Positions 15,871 through 25,548 of a DNA stretch of 64,000 nucleotides are shown piece after piece. Under the pieces are notes generated by a model. It saw only the letters and a list, made by a program, of their open reading frames with translations. It ran no database searches and had not been told where the DNA came from. Position numbers and translations under genes: made by a program. This stretch comes from DASRJW01 sp964567755. Its GTDB lineage: Bacteria; Krumholzibacteriota; Krumholzibacteriia; G020349025. Location of the stretch: the NCBI GenBank assembly GCA_964567755.1, contig CAZMNW010000001.1:1-64000 (forward strand), read 5' to 3'. Every line of letters begins with the position of its first letter. Within the stretch, counting starts at the first letter, position 1.

Positions 15871-18139
15871 GCTCAGGCTTGCAGCCTTTGACATCCGTGG
15901 CTTCGAACCGTATCGTGATACTCACATCGAGCTGGTGTCAGTAGCCTTGGAATGGCCTGTGTCACAGCACGACGATCTCACCCTGGCGTTTCCAGTGTTC
16001 CCCCGCGGCACCCGCGTATCGCATTACATCGTTTCAGACCTGCTCGGCAGCGGCGGCATGGGCGTCGTGTACCGAGCCAAGGATGACGACCTCGATCGTG
16101 TGGTGGCACTGAAATTCCTCCCACCGCAATGGGGCAGCGATCCACGGAGTCGCGAGCGGTTCAAGCAGGAAGCACAAACAATTGCGAAACTGAATCATCC
16201 CAACATCGTGACCATCCACGAGGTGGGCGAGCACGAAGAACAGCCCTTCATCGCCATGGAGTTCATCGACGGTCGCTCGCTTTTGAACTACTACCGCGAG
16301 CGGCACGTGACACTCGAGCAGTTTCTGGAATTGGCGATTCAGATCAGCGAGGGGTTGAGCGAGGCGCATGGCCGGGGGGTGGTGCACCAGGACATCAAGC
16401 CGACCAACATCATGGTGAACAAGCGCGGCGGGGTCAAGATCCTCGACTTCGGGCTGGCCGCGCTCAGCGGGAGTTCCGGTACTCAGGATCATCTGATGCA
16501 GGGAACCATTCAGTATATGTCTCCGGAACAACTGCAAGGGCAGCGGGCCGATTTGCGCTCGGATCTGTTTTCCCTGGGCATCGTGCTGTATGAAATGCTG
16601 TCGGGCGTGCATCCATTTCTGGCGGACGATGTCGCCCTGACGCTCGAGTCGATCGACGCCTGCCATCCGGCGCCGTTGAGCCAGACCGCGCCCGGTGTTC
16701 CTTCAGAGCTGCAGCAAATCGTGGTGAAACTTCTCGCCAGGGATCCGGACAATCGATATCAACGGGCCGAAGACCTGCGCTCCGATCTTCGCTATGCGCG
16801 TGATGCCGTCTTGTCGGGGCGCTTGCAGCACGCCCCAGGTGTCAAGGAGTACTCACGATCGATCGCCGTCCTTCCCTTCGCCAACCTGAGCGCCGATCCC
16901 GGACAGGACTACTTTTGCGACGGCATTGCCGAGGAGATGATCAACTGCCTGACCCGGGTCCAGGGCCTGAATGTCGCCGCCCGGGTGTCCTCGTTCGCAT
17001 TCAAGGGTTCGAGCGAAAGCGCCAGGGAAATCGGCCGCAAGCTGCACGTGGAGACTCTCCTGGAGGGCAGCGTACGCCAATCGGGTGGCCACCTGCGCAT
17101 TGGGGTGCAGTTGATCGACGTGGCCACGGGGTACCATTTGTGGTCCGAACAGTATGACGACGAACTGAAGGATGTTTTCGTCATCCAGGAAGACATCACC
17201 AGGAGTGTCGTCTCGAGTCTGCGACTGCTGCTCGCCGACGACTCCTCCGGGCGCTGCCAATACGCCACGACGGAGACAGGAGCCTACGATTTCTACCTGC
17301 GGGGCCGGCAGTACTTCAACCAGAGGCGCAAGGCCAGCCTGCACTTCGCCTTGCAGATGTTCGGCAAGGCGACAGAGGTGGATCCCCGTTATGCGCTGGC
17401 ACTCGTAGGGATCGCCGAGTGCTGTGGGCTGTTGGTGCATCTCTACGGCGAATCGGCTGAAGGCCTCCTGGCGCGCGCCGACGCCGCCACTTTGCGCGCG
17501 CTGGAGCTCGACGCGGCCATGCCCGAAGCCCATGCTGCACGGGGGTTCACTCTGTGGCTGTTGAACCGGTTCGACGAGGCGTGGTCCGAGTTCGAAACGG
17601 CGGTCGCCAGAGATCCAAGACAATCGGAAACTTACTACCTCTATGGCCGAGCCTGTTTCCAGCGCGGCGAATTCACTAAAGCCGCCGGGTTGTTCGAGCA
17701 AGCCTGCAAGGCGAGAGAAAACCACGAGGCGCGCTACTTCGCGGCACAAACCCACCTGGCGCTGGGCGAGCAGGATGTGGCGCTGACCTCATATCGTGCT
17801 GCGTTCCGGGCGGTGGAGCAGCATGTGGAGCTGAATCCGGACGACGCGCGGGCGCTCACGATCGGAGCCGTGTCGCTGTGCCGGCTGGGCGAAACGGCAA
17901 GAGGCCTCGAATGGGTGGAGAAGGCTCTGCAGGCCGACCTGGCGGACGCCGGGATCCAGTACAACGCCGCATGTCTGTTCGCACTGGAGGGCCAGACCGA
18001 GCGCGCCCTGGAGTGCCTGCAGTCGGCGGCACAGGGAGGATTCGCGCACCGCGATTGGGTCGAAAGGGACCCGGATCTGAGCTCACTGCGAGCCGATCCG
18101 CGCTTTCAGGCGATTCAGTGGCGTGATTCTTCTGGTTGA
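15830..18139 (+). CDS. Ser/Thr protein kinase with TolB-like and TPR domains
   Basis: 769 residues from ATG 15830, but GTG 15935 or 15959 are as likely because the region before ~15870 also codes the end of the DUF481 protein in another frame. The Pkn2-type kinase has LLGSGGMGVVYRA, VALKFL, the catalytic loop VVHQDIKPTNIMV and DFGLA; the usual HRD is HQD. After residue ~340 comes an adenylate-cyclase/TolB-like N domain (SIAVLPFANLSAD, then YFCDGIAEEMI), and the last ~270 residues are TPR repeats. There is no membrane helix. Such fusions are signalling proteins of unknown input. The gene probably shares a transcript with the DUF481 gene. Confidence 0.9.
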   Translation: MTSAFHSGLESTSRLRLAAFDIRGFEPYRDTHIELVSVALEWPVSQHDDLTLAFPVFPRGTRVSHYIVSDLLGSGGMGVVYRAKDDDLDRVVALKFLPPQWGSDPRSRERFKQEAQTIAKLNHPNIVTIHEVGEHEEQPFIAMEFIDGRSLLNYYRERHVTLEQFLELAIQISEGLSEAHGRGVVHQDIKPTNIMVNKRGGVKILDFGLAALSGSSGTQDHLMQGTIQYMSPEQLQGQRADLRSDLFSLGIVLYEMLSGVHPFLADDVALTLESIDACHPAPLSQTAPGVPSELQQIVVKLLARDPDNRYQRAEDLRSDLRYARDAVLSGRLQHAPGVKEYSRSIAVLPFANLSADPGQDYFCDGIAEEMINCLTRVQGLNVAARVSSFAFKGSSESAREIGRKLHVETLLEGSVRQSGGHLRIGVQLIDVATGYHLWSEQYDDELKDVFVIQEDITRSVVSSLRLLLADDSSGRCQYATTETGAYDFYLRGRQYFNQRRKASLHFALQMFGKATEVDPRYALALVGIAECCGLLVHLYGESAEGLLARADAATLRALELDAAMPEAHAARGFTLWLLNRFDEAWSEFETAVARDPRQSETYYLYGRACFQRGEFTKAAGLFEQACKARENHEARYFAAQTHLALGEQDVALTSYRAAFRAVEQHVELNPDDARALTIGAVSLCRLGETARGLEWVEKALQADLADAGIQYNAACLFALEGQTERALECLQSAAQGGFAHRDWVERDPDLSSLRADPRFQAIQWRDSSG

Positions 18140-18197
18140 ACGCTGAACCTGTCTGCGGGCGTGAGCGGGCTTCGTCGCATGTCGAGAGGAGGCGACC

Positions 18198-18671
18198 ATG
18201 GACATGAAGCAGTATCTGATCGACACATTCACTTTCAATGACCGCGCCAACCGGCAGGTGTTGTCGAAGCTCGCGAGCTTGCCGGAGAAGGACGAGTGCA
18301 TCCGGCTCTTCAGCCACCTCGTCAACTCGCAGGACAAGTGGCTGGCGCGCATCGCGCAGTACCCCCGCGACCCGGGGTTGAGCTGGTGGGAACCGCTCCA
18401 CCCTCTCGACACGCTCGAGCACGAGTGGGACAGGAGTCTGGGTGCATGGCTGGAATTCCTGCACAGCAAGGAGGAGCGCGCCCTGTTCGACGAAGTCAAG
18501 TGGATTGGATACGACGGCGCCCACTGGACGGTAGCGCTCAAAGACATCGCACTGCAGCTCAACTACCACTCCATCCATCACCGGGCGCAGATGCAGGCCA
18601 TCTTGCGTGCCCAGGGGGTCACGCCAGATTTCGTCGATTACATCGGCACCGTGTACCGCCGGCTAGATTGA
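18198..18671 (+). CDS. DinB family protein
   Basis: 157 residues, with ribosome site GAGGAGG upstream of the ATG. The four-helix DinB fold is indicated by NDRANRQVL near the start and the C-terminal metal motif NYHSIHHRAQM, plus YIGTVYRR at the end. DinB/YfiT members bind a divalent metal through three His residues and often act as thiol-dependent transferases or hydrolases (bacillithiol or mycothiol S-transferase type). It is followed by a strong hairpin. Confidence 0.88.
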   Translation: MDMKQYLIDTFTFNDRANRQVLSKLASLPEKDECIRLFSHLVNSQDKWLARIAQYPRDPGLSWWEPLHPLDTLEHEWDRSLGAWLEFLHSKEERALFDEVKWIGYDGAHWTVALKDIALQLNYHSIHHRAQMQAILRAQGVTPDFVDYIGTVYRRLD

Positions 18672-18710
18672 AGCGGGCAGAAATCCGGCGAAAGGCTGCA
18701 CTGGAACCAT

Positions 18711-18741
18711 GAGGGGCCGTCCGGATCCCGGACGGCCCCTC
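18711..18741. terminator. Strong bidirectional terminator hairpin
   Basis: Perfect 14-bp arms (GAGGGGCCGTCCGG and its complement) around a 3-base ATC loop lie between the convergent DinB gene and the PKD lipoprotein gene. No T-run, but the position and stability make a terminator likely. Confidence 0.75.
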
Positions 18742-18776
18742 GCAGGATAAAACCCTCGTGCTCATGCTCCGACGCG

Positions 18777-20999
18777 CTACTCGCTGCCGAGGAGCGGCGG
18801 GTCGATGGGCAGTTCCGATGCCATGTCCTTGATGTGGTGAAGAATCTGCGCTTGGCGCTGGAGCGCTTTCTCTGCGGCATTCGCGTCGAGGCGCACCATC
18901 TCGGCCGTGTGGACCACTTCGACAAAGGGTGTGTCGCCTCGGCCGTTGTGGTCGGTGTCGAGCATCTCCATGGGGTCGAAGGCGCCGCAGGCGAAGTTGA
19001 GCCACGCCACGAGCAACTCGCGGTCGAGCTGTTCGGCGGCGGACCCGCTGTTGTGTTGCAAGAACATGACGTCGAACGCCTGTTCCCTGGATGAGATGTC
19101 CCGCATTTCGCCAAACACCGGGCTCATGAAGTCGACGATCTCGAGGAAGCACTCGATCGTGGCCGCGTCGTAGTCCACTTGGCCATTGCCACGGCATTGA
19201 TGCTGCCAGTAGCCCTCGAAGCGTGCCAGCGCGTCGGCCGCACCGGTCACGACCACGGGTACGAGCTGTTCGCCGAAGTCGAGATCGTCATCGACCGACT
19301 TGAAGCGAACGGAATACACGCAGGCCTCGCCGAAGGCATGGGTCTGCGTCTCCGTGACCTCGTGCGGCACGGGGTGGGTGGTAGAAACATCGGGTGAAGG
19401 TGCACCGTCACCCCAGTCCCAGGTCAGGGTCAGATCGTCCTGGCCCGGATCCAGCGAGCGACCGTGCAACTCGAGCGGATCGCCCGCATGGACGATGAAC
19501 GCCGGCATCCCGTTGACGAGCATCGTGCCATTCAGATCGATCTGCGCCGTGGGCGCGACGTTTTGAATGAAGACGGAGGTCACGAGAGAAGCCGGGGTTC
19601 CGGCGTGGGGCTCCAGGTAGACATTCCCGGTGAGCGCACTCAGATCGAAATCGGTGATGGGGATGGTAAACGTCCCATCCCAGACGCCGAAGACATCCAA
19701 GTAGAAGAAAAGACCGAGATCGAGGTAGAAATTGCTGAAGTAGTAACGGAAGTCGCTCCTCTGGATGTTGGCAACCCCAGGACCATCGATGGCGACGACC
19801 GGGCCATGCTGTACGTCCACGTTCGCATCCGTGTAGAGGATGCTCCCGTTACCGGAAATCTTCCCCGGCGACTGGCCGAGGGTCGCCCAGTCGGCGGTGA
19901 GCTTGTCCGAGCCGGCTTCGGGCGTGAGCCGGAAACCGATCGATCCACTCGCCACACCGACGTCCAGATCCCAGACTGTGATGTCGATGGGCGGTAGCGT
20001 GAAGACCGCACCGGGCCCGAGCGGTGTGACGAAGCTGGCAGAGCGGTCGAAGGACTCGTCGACGCCGAGGTTGATGACGTCGATATAGGCGACCTCGAGG
20101 AAGACACCGCAGAAGAACTCGAAGCGCATGACGTACTCGTTGCCGTCCTCCGGAGCGACGCCGGCTGCGGTGAAATCATCGGCCGACCAATCGAGTCCCC
20201 GCACCCTGCTCGTCGGCGCGTACGTGGAACCTTCGAGCATGGGATCTTCAGAAGTCAGCGCACTTTCCATGGGGAGCCGGAGGCCGAAACCCCAGTCCAG
20301 AGCGAAGCCTGCCCTGAAGGTGTAGGCGCGAATCCCCAGGATGTCGAGGTGACTCTCGACGGTATAGTCGAGGTTCGGACCGGGAACGGTGACCCCCATG
20401 AGGAGCTCGGCCAGCGACGTCGATGTCGCACTCGGGGTGCTTGCCGACGCCGCGTCCGGATAGGTGATCTTGTATTCCTCGACAAAGGTGTACGTGCGCG
20501 GTTCATAGCCGAACTCGTACCGGCTCCAAATGTCGGGGATTCTCGTGGCGACGTACTCGCGCACGTTCTGCGTGTAGTCGCCGTTGTGGATGAAGCCCTC
20601 GCCGTTGACGGGAACGTCGCCCTCGACCACGAGATCGGGCCAGCGAACGTTGCCTGCCTGCGACGGATCCTCGAAGTGGATCACCGTCCTGGCGACGATC
20701 GTGATCTGATCACCCGGTTGGGGTCCCTGTTGTTGGACTCCAGTGGGTGGCGTGCCGGCATCGGATGTGTACGTGTAGGACACGTCCACCGGGACGGGAA
20801 GGCCGCTGGCCTCGCGCTCGGCGAGGGTCTTGGCGACCGATTGCTGGAACGGTGTTCGATCCGCATCGGTCTTGGTCGCACTCGAGGTGCTTGCAAGATT
20901 CGATGGGCTCGTTGTGGGCTGCAATGGGGTCTTGTCGCTGCACGACACGGCAAACGCCAAGACCGCTGCCAGAGCAGCCATTCGAGCGACCGCATGCAT
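18777..20999 (-). CDS. Large surface lipoprotein with PKD domain
   Basis: 740 residues from ATG 20999, preceded by GGAG at good spacing. The signal peptide ends in a lipobox AFAVSC, so the protein should be lipid-anchored. A low-complexity Ser/Thr linker follows. The middle ~350 residues are beta-rich and unrecognised. Around residues 530-600 there is a PKD-like domain (DLTLTWDWGDG, then THAFGEACVYSVRF). The C-terminal ~130 residues are helical and Asp/Glu-rich. A structural or adhesive role on the cell surface is an inference. Confidence 0.8.
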   Translation of the reverse strand: MHAVARMAALAAVLAFAVSCSDKTPLQPTTSPSNLASTSSATKTDADRTPFQQSVAKTLAEREASGLPVPVDVSYTYTSDAGTPPTGVQQQGPQPGDQITIVARTVIHFEDPSQAGNVRWPDLVVEGDVPVNGEGFIHNGDYTQNVREYVATRIPDIWSRYEFGYEPRTYTFVEEYKITYPDAASASTPSATSTSLAELLMGVTVPGPNLDYTVESHLDILGIRAYTFRAGFALDWGFGLRLPMESALTSEDPMLEGSTYAPTSRVRGLDWSADDFTAAGVAPEDGNEYVMRFEFFCGVFLEVAYIDVINLGVDESFDRSASFVTPLGPGAVFTLPPIDITVWDLDVGVASGSIGFRLTPEAGSDKLTADWATLGQSPGKISGNGSILYTDANVDVQHGPVVAIDGPGVANIQRSDFRYYFSNFYLDLGLFFYLDVFGVWDGTFTIPITDFDLSALTGNVYLEPHAGTPASLVTSVFIQNVAPTAQIDLNGTMLVNGMPAFIVHAGDPLELHGRSLDPGQDDLTLTWDWGDGAPSPDVSTTHPVPHEVTETQTHAFGEACVYSVRFKSVDDDLDFGEQLVPVVVTGAADALARFEGYWQHQCRGNGQVDYDAATIECFLEIVDFMSPVFGEMRDISSREQAFDVMFLQHNSGSAAEQLDRELLVAWLNFACGAFDPMEMLDTDHNGRGDTPFVEVVHTAEMVRLDANAAEKALQRQAQILHHIKDMASELPIDPPLLGSE

Positions 21000-21506
21000 G
21001 ACCGATCTCCTTGCTCCGGGCGCACGCGAAGTGGCGCCCAAGATGACACGAAAAATCGATACGCGTGTTTGCCGCTGTATTCTGCACAGAGGAAACAGCT
21101 CACGCAAGGACATTCATGCCTCGCGTGTGCCATCTTCGGTGCATTAGTCGATCTATTGAGTCGGTTGAGTGTTCGCTCGTTTGCCAGTCAATGACTCCAT
21201 GGTGGGTGCTTTATTCCTCTCGCGACGTTCGAGCACGAAGCAGACCACCGCGACCCCTTCATCCCACTCCCCCAATCCGCGTTGCAACTCCCACGGCAAA
21301 CCCAATCCCGCGTGTCCACGCCTCTCTTGCCCAACCGCCCGCGAAGCGATTTGCGATGCCTTATTCCTGATGTTTTCGCCGACCTGCGGGTCGGGGAAGG
21401 GCGCTACCAAGTGGTCTGGCGCGCACTCGGTCCCGCTCCAAATCGAGCTCGTCTTTGGCCCGTCGTCGCGGCCCTCCGCTGCAGGCACCGCGCCACCATG
21501 ATGGCC
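21000..21506. other. Intergenic region between two minus-strand surface-protein genes
   Basis: 507 bp that must hold the promoter for the PKD lipoprotein gene. I see a weak minus-strand promoter-like pair (TTGCGT and AGAATA, 18 bases apart, near 21080..21112) but no clear gene. Open frames here are short and have no family signature. Confidence 0.35.
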
Positions 21507-24077
21507 TTATTTCAGCAGCGTCAGCTTTTCCGTGCCGCTCCCGTAAGCCGTGGCGACATGGGCCACATAGATGCCGCTCGAGAGGGGAGCGCCCGTGTCA
21601 TCGGTGCCGTTCCAGAGCACGGTTTGCAAGCCCGGGGCCTGGAGTCCTGTGAACAGGTGGCGCACGGCGCGACCTCGGGCGTCATAGATCGTGATGCTCA
21701 CCTTCGACACGCCAGGCAAAAGATAACGGATCTCCGTCAGCGGGTTGAAGGGATCGGGGACGTTGTCTAGAAGCGTCAGATGCTTCGGCAGAGGCAAGTC
21801 CCCAACGTCCACGGCAGCATCGTATTCGGTGACCATGATCCGTTGGTCCACGGCCACATCGAGGCTGTCTTGCTTGATACCGTTGGGCCAGAGTATTTCC
21901 AATGTGTCGACCATCGTCGCCGAGCCCAGCCCGAACTCGGCGGTGAGCGAACTTTGTGATAAGTAGCCCGAGCCGGCCGAGACCTCTCGGATCTGACTCA
22001 GGCCGCCGGCCACCACACGCACCCGCGCCCCGATTCCCGACCGGTTGGAGACCGTTCCCGTGAGGTCGACGTGCAGCCAATGGTTGCCCGGGGGCAAGTC
22101 GTTTTGGAAGAACCGGTCGAAGGTGGACGAGTTCACCAAATAAATGTCGAGGTCCCCGTCGTTGTCGTAGTCCGCCGAGGCTACGCCCTCGCCCGAGTTC
22201 ACGTCCCCCAGCAGGAGAGGTGTTGCGTCGCTGAAGTTTCCGGCGCCGTCGTTTTCGAAGAGCTTGTTGGCCGACAGATAGTTGGACAGGTAGAGATCCA
22301 AGTCCCCGTCGTTGTCGTAGTCTCCCCACTCCACGCCTCGGCCATCGCCTGTGTTACCGAGGAGCGGCGTGGTCACGTCCTTGAAACCGGCGGCCCCATC
22401 GTTACGGAAGAGCTTGTTGGCGGACAGTGCGTTCGACAGGTAAAGATCGAGGTCGCCATCGTTGTCGTAGTCACCCCAGGCTACACCCCTGCCATTGCCC
22501 GCGTCGTTCAGGGGGGCCGTGGTCACATCCGTGAAGTTACCACCGCCATCGTTACGGAAGAGCTTGTTGGCCTGGCCGTGGTTGACCACGTAGAGGTCGG
22601 GGTCGCCGTCGTTGTCGTAGTCAGCCCAGGCGACCCCTGTCCCTATGCCGGCGTGGTCGAGGGGAGCGCTCGTCACATCGACGAAACTGCCGGCCCCATC
22701 GTTTTGGAAGAGCTTGTTCGTCGAGTACGCATTGACCAGATAGAGATCGACGTCGCCGTCGTTGTCATAGTCCGCCCAAGCGACACCGCGACCATCTCCT
22801 GGATCGTTGACGGGGGAACCCGTCACGCCGGTGAAGTTGCCGCCGCCCTCGTTCCGGAAGAGCTTGTTGGCCGAACCCGCGTTGGCAAGATAAAGATCGA
22901 GGTCTCCGTCGTTGTCGTAATCGGCCCAGGCTACCCCCCGGCCATTGCCCGTGTCGTTGAGCAGCGGGTTCGTGACGCTGCTCAAGCTGGTGCCGTTGTT
23001 CCTCATGAGGCTGTTGGCTACGCCGTACTTCGACAGGTAGAGGTCAGGGTCCCCGTCGTTGTCGTAGTCTCCCCACGCGGCGCCTTGGCCGGCGTCGGCG
23101 TTCGTGAAGCCCGCCACATTGACCCAGCGATACGGCGGACAGTCGAGGAAACCTTCCAGCGTGAAGTCGCCGGCAGGGCCTTCGCCGCCTAAGAAACTGT
23201 CGAGGACAAGGTAATAAGGGCCGCCGCCAGTTGACGTGTAGCTGATCGTTTCCGGTTGCCCGGCCACGGCCACGTCGGACCCAGCGACACAGCTTCCCCG
23301 CGGGTTGCTGCAGTTCGTGATCAAGTAGAGGGCCCCGTCCACCATCGACGTGTAGGTCACGGACAGGGTGAACGTTGACTGGTTGATCACGTACACCAAG
23401 TCGGAGCCTGCCGTGGCGTAGCCCGTGCAATCGTTTTGAGTGCCCGCGGTCAGGTCGTAGTCGTTGAGCGCGCCGACTGTCGAGCTCGCGATGGAGAAGC
23501 TGCCACATGGTAGCGGCGGCGCTGTGCCGCAAATGTCTGCCGGTGTTCGGGGCCCACAGGACACGTAGGCGCTGTAGTCCCCGGTGACCGCTGCATGCAG
23601 CCCTTCGATGCGGAGGACATAGGTACCGGTCGTTGGGACGAGATAGGTAATCCGAGAGAAAAGGCCCGGACCACTGTCATCGTCTGTCGCTAGCACGGTG
23701 CCGCAGCTACTGTTCAGAAGCGTGATCTTTGTATCTGGATCCAACCCACCGGCGCTGAGGGTGCCAAGGAGCATCACGTTGCCTTGGGTGGCGTTGAAAG
23801 TAAGATGGTCCATGTCGCCGGGGGTCAGCGATGCCTGGGTCAAGATTTCTTCGCAAACGAGCGTCTGACCGGGGCAGGCATTGTTGGGCTCGAGCTCGGT
23901 CACATTCCCCTGAATCGGCAGGCCCACGAGGGGGTCCCATGGGGCCTCGTGGCGCTGGGTCTCCTTGTCCGTTGCCAGCGAGTAGTCGACCTTGGGGGTG
24001 CGAGCGATGCTCGTCGAGCTGACGATGAGCACGGGGAGCACGAGCAAAGCCAGAAAACCGTAGCGAATCGGCTTCAC
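21507..24077 (-). CDS. Secreted FG-GAP/VCBS repeat protein with ASPIC/UnbV and FlgD-like sorting domains
   Basis: 856 residues. Order: signal peptide (1-25); two PPC-like beta domains (about 60-310); eight near-identical FG-GAP/VCBS repeats (about 320-680), each with ADYDNDGDLDLYL-type calcium-binding Asp clusters and NKLFRNDG; an ASPIC/UnbV domain (SGIGARVRVVAGG, then REVSAGSGYLSQ, LEILWPNG); and a C-terminal FlgD-like Ig module with NVPDPFNPLTEIRY and LSSGIYVAHV. The repeats probably form a calcium-binding beta-propeller. The C-terminal module is the type used as a surface sorting tail in FCB-like bacteria. Likely exported and surface-attached; ligand unknown. Confidence 0.9.
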   Translation of the reverse strand: MKPIRYGFLALLVLPVLIVSSTSIARTPKVDYSLATDKETQRHEAPWDPLVGLPIQGNVTELEPNNACPGQTLVCEEILTQASLTPGDMDHLTFNATQGNVMLLGTLSAGGLDPDTKITLLNSSCGTVLATDDDSGPGLFSRITYLVPTTGTYVLRIEGLHAAVTGDYSAYVSCGPRTPADICGTAPPLPCGSFSIASSTVGALNDYDLTAGTQNDCTGYATAGSDLVYVINQSTFTLSVTYTSMVDGALYLITNCSNPRGSCVAGSDVAVAGQPETISYTSTGGGPYYLVLDSFLGGEGPAGDFTLEGFLDCPPYRWVNVAGFTNADAGQGAAWGDYDNDGDPDLYLSKYGVANSLMRNNGTSLSSVTNPLLNDTGNGRGVAWADYDNDGDLDLYLANAGSANKLFRNEGGGNFTGVTGSPVNDPGDGRGVAWADYDNDGDVDLYLVNAYSTNKLFQNDGAGSFVDVTSAPLDHAGIGTGVAWADYDNDGDPDLYVVNHGQANKLFRNDGGGNFTDVTTAPLNDAGNGRGVAWGDYDNDGDLDLYLSNALSANKLFRNDGAAGFKDVTTPLLGNTGDGRGVEWGDYDNDGDLDLYLSNYLSANKLFENDGAGNFSDATPLLLGDVNSGEGVASADYDNDGDLDIYLVNSSTFDRFFQNDLPPGNHWLHVDLTGTVSNRSGIGARVRVVAGGLSQIREVSAGSGYLSQSSLTAEFGLGSATMVDTLEILWPNGIKQDSLDVAVDQRIMVTEYDAAVDVGDLPLPKHLTLLDNVPDPFNPLTEIRYLLPGVSKVSITIYDARGRAVRHLFTGLQAPGLQTVLWNGTDDTGAPLSSGIYVAHVATAYGSGTEKLTLLK

Positions 24078-24198
24078 GGCAATACCTCATCTTTACACCG
24101 TTGCGGATCTCGATGCGTTCTCGTCGTGTTTAGGAGGCACGCTTTGGCAGTGTAGCATTGATCCGTATATCCACGGACTAGAAGTATGAAGAGGCCGC

Positions 24199-24224
24199 AG
24201 GAATCTCTTTTTTTTCGGATTCCT
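24199..24224. other. AT-rich inverted repeat in intergenic DNA
   Basis: AGGAATC and GATTCCT form a perfect 7-bp inverted repeat around a T-rich loop containing eight T residues. It lies between divergent genes and may be a regulatory site; there is no further support. Confidence 0.3.
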
Positions 24225-24451
24225 ACATGGGACGGGGAATATGGATCTGGGGAAATTCGCGCAGACGGATCCTTTAGATCGGTCTGGCTGTGTTGTACCC
24301 GTCGCCCCTCAATGGCAATTGATTCGGTTATTGAGGCGGCTGACCCAATGAGATTTGCTCGAGCCACCGAGATATTCCGCCAACGATTCGATCGAGGAGC
24401 ACCCTCTCAGTTGAATCTGCGCTCGCAAACGCAAGAAACACAGGTGACATG

Positions 24452-24481
24452 TTGACGTCGCTAAATTTTGTGTGCTATAAA
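24452..24481 (+). promoter_or_regulatory. Sigma-70-type promoter for the 193-residue secreted protein
   Basis: TTGACG (24452..24457) and TATAAA (24476..24481) are 18 bases apart, and TGC directly precedes the -10 box (extended -10). The start codon is 24698, so the leader would be about 210 nt. The leader contains a CGCACG/CGTGCG hairpin at 24632..24648. Confidence 0.65.
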
Positions 24482-24697
24482 TGCAGACATAGGGAGTACC
24501 ATAGCAACCTTTCGCGCCCTCGGTTTGGCTTTGGCCCCGCATCGTTCGGCGTAGAGCGCAGTTCGAGGCAGGGTTTCCCTTTGTAGCGCCCGGTGAAACG
24601 AACGCCCAACGAAGGCCGCCTCGTGGCTGAATCGCACGCTTCCCGTGCGGGTCTAGCGAGCGTGCCCCCCGAGGGCCCTTAAGAGAAAGGTACTGCG

Positions 24698-25279
24698 ATG
24701 AGTCGAATGCTCGTTTCAAGTGCTATCGCCCTGGCACTCGTCGCCACTCTGGGTGTCCACGAGGCGTCGGCCCAAAAGGGAAAAGACAGAAGGAACCCCA
24801 ACCCGATTAGGGTGCAGCTGACTGCCACAAACCTGACGACGGGTGAGTCAGGCAAGAACATCAGCGCCTCGGCCGGCGACGAAGTCAGCATCAGCCTCCG
24901 CGTCGACAACCGCTCCGGGGAGGCACAGAACGCTGTCGTGCACGTGGTTGGCGGGATTCCCGGCTGCATGATCGACCAGACCGTGGTGGAGTTCTTCGAG
25001 CTCAGTCAGCGGAAGGAAGCAGAGGTGGTCGGAGTCGTGCCAGAAGGTGAATCGGGTGTCTTGACGGTCGATGTCACCGTTTCGCTACCCAAGACCTCCG
25101 ACGTGGTGAGCGCCAGCGGCAGCGTCGCGTTTGGCGGCTTGCTCAAGGTCGCGGCTCCGCCGAACGGCGATTTGCTGCGCCGGCTGCTGCTGCAAGCCGT
25201 GGTTCGGTCGCTCGTCACGCTCAACGATGACGGCCAGGCACCCGTGAGCATCTCGGAGTTCAAGGAACTCTATCGTTAG
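24698..25279 (+). CDS. Secreted beta-sandwich protein of unknown function
   Basis: 193 residues, with AAAGG 7 bases before ATG. The signal peptide ends at EASAQ. The remainder has a basic linker (KGKDRRNPN) and an Ig-like pattern (VSISLRVDNRSGEAQNAVV, VTVSLP) resembling the CARDB/DUF11 type of extracellular beta-sandwich. A short helical C-terminus follows. It stands alone with a strong promoter and a strong terminator, so it is a single-gene unit that may be highly expressed. Confidence 0.7.
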   Translation: MSRMLVSSAIALALVATLGVHEASAQKGKDRRNPNPIRVQLTATNLTTGESGKNISASAGDEVSISLRVDNRSGEAQNAVVHVVGGIPGCMIDQTVVEFFELSQRKEAEVVGVVPEGESGVLTVDVTVSLPKTSDVVSASGSVAFGGLLKVAAPPNGDLLRRLLLQAVVRSLVTLNDDGQAPVSISEFKELYR

Positions 25280-25339
25280 TGAATGGGCGCGCTGGGATGC
25301 TGCACAGGCGGCATCACCACCGCGAAATTTGTGGGGAAG

Positions 25340-25367
25340 AACGCCGCAGCCATCGGGCTGCGGCGTT
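25340..25367 (+). terminator. Strong terminator hairpin after the 193-residue gene
   Basis: A 12-bp perfect stem (AACGCCGCAGCC and its complement) with a 4-base ATCG loop lies 60 bp after the stop codon. The tract after it is only partly T-rich (TCGCGTTCTC). Confidence 0.75.
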
Positions 25368-25548
25368 CGCGTTCTCTGCCGCTCGTGACGTGCGGGACTT
25401 CATCTCTCCAAGCACTCGAGACATTCAATCGAGTCATGCTATCCAGCGTGCGTTTCGACGCACTTCTTCATTCCTGCCTCTAGAAAGCCACCATGCCATG
25501 TGGCGACCAAGAGAGTTCGACCGGGCTGGGGCTCGATCGATCTCCAGG

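Noticed and set aside
22071..23192. Repetitive plus-strand frame opposite the FG-GAP protein
   Set aside because: Val/Gly/Glu repeats arise from antisense reading of the Asp-rich repeats; there is no start signal or family.
21507..24077. Regular spacing of repeats as a CRISPR array
   Set aside because: The repeats are in-frame coding units of ~140 bp with coding variation, without 25-45 bp repeats or unique spacers.
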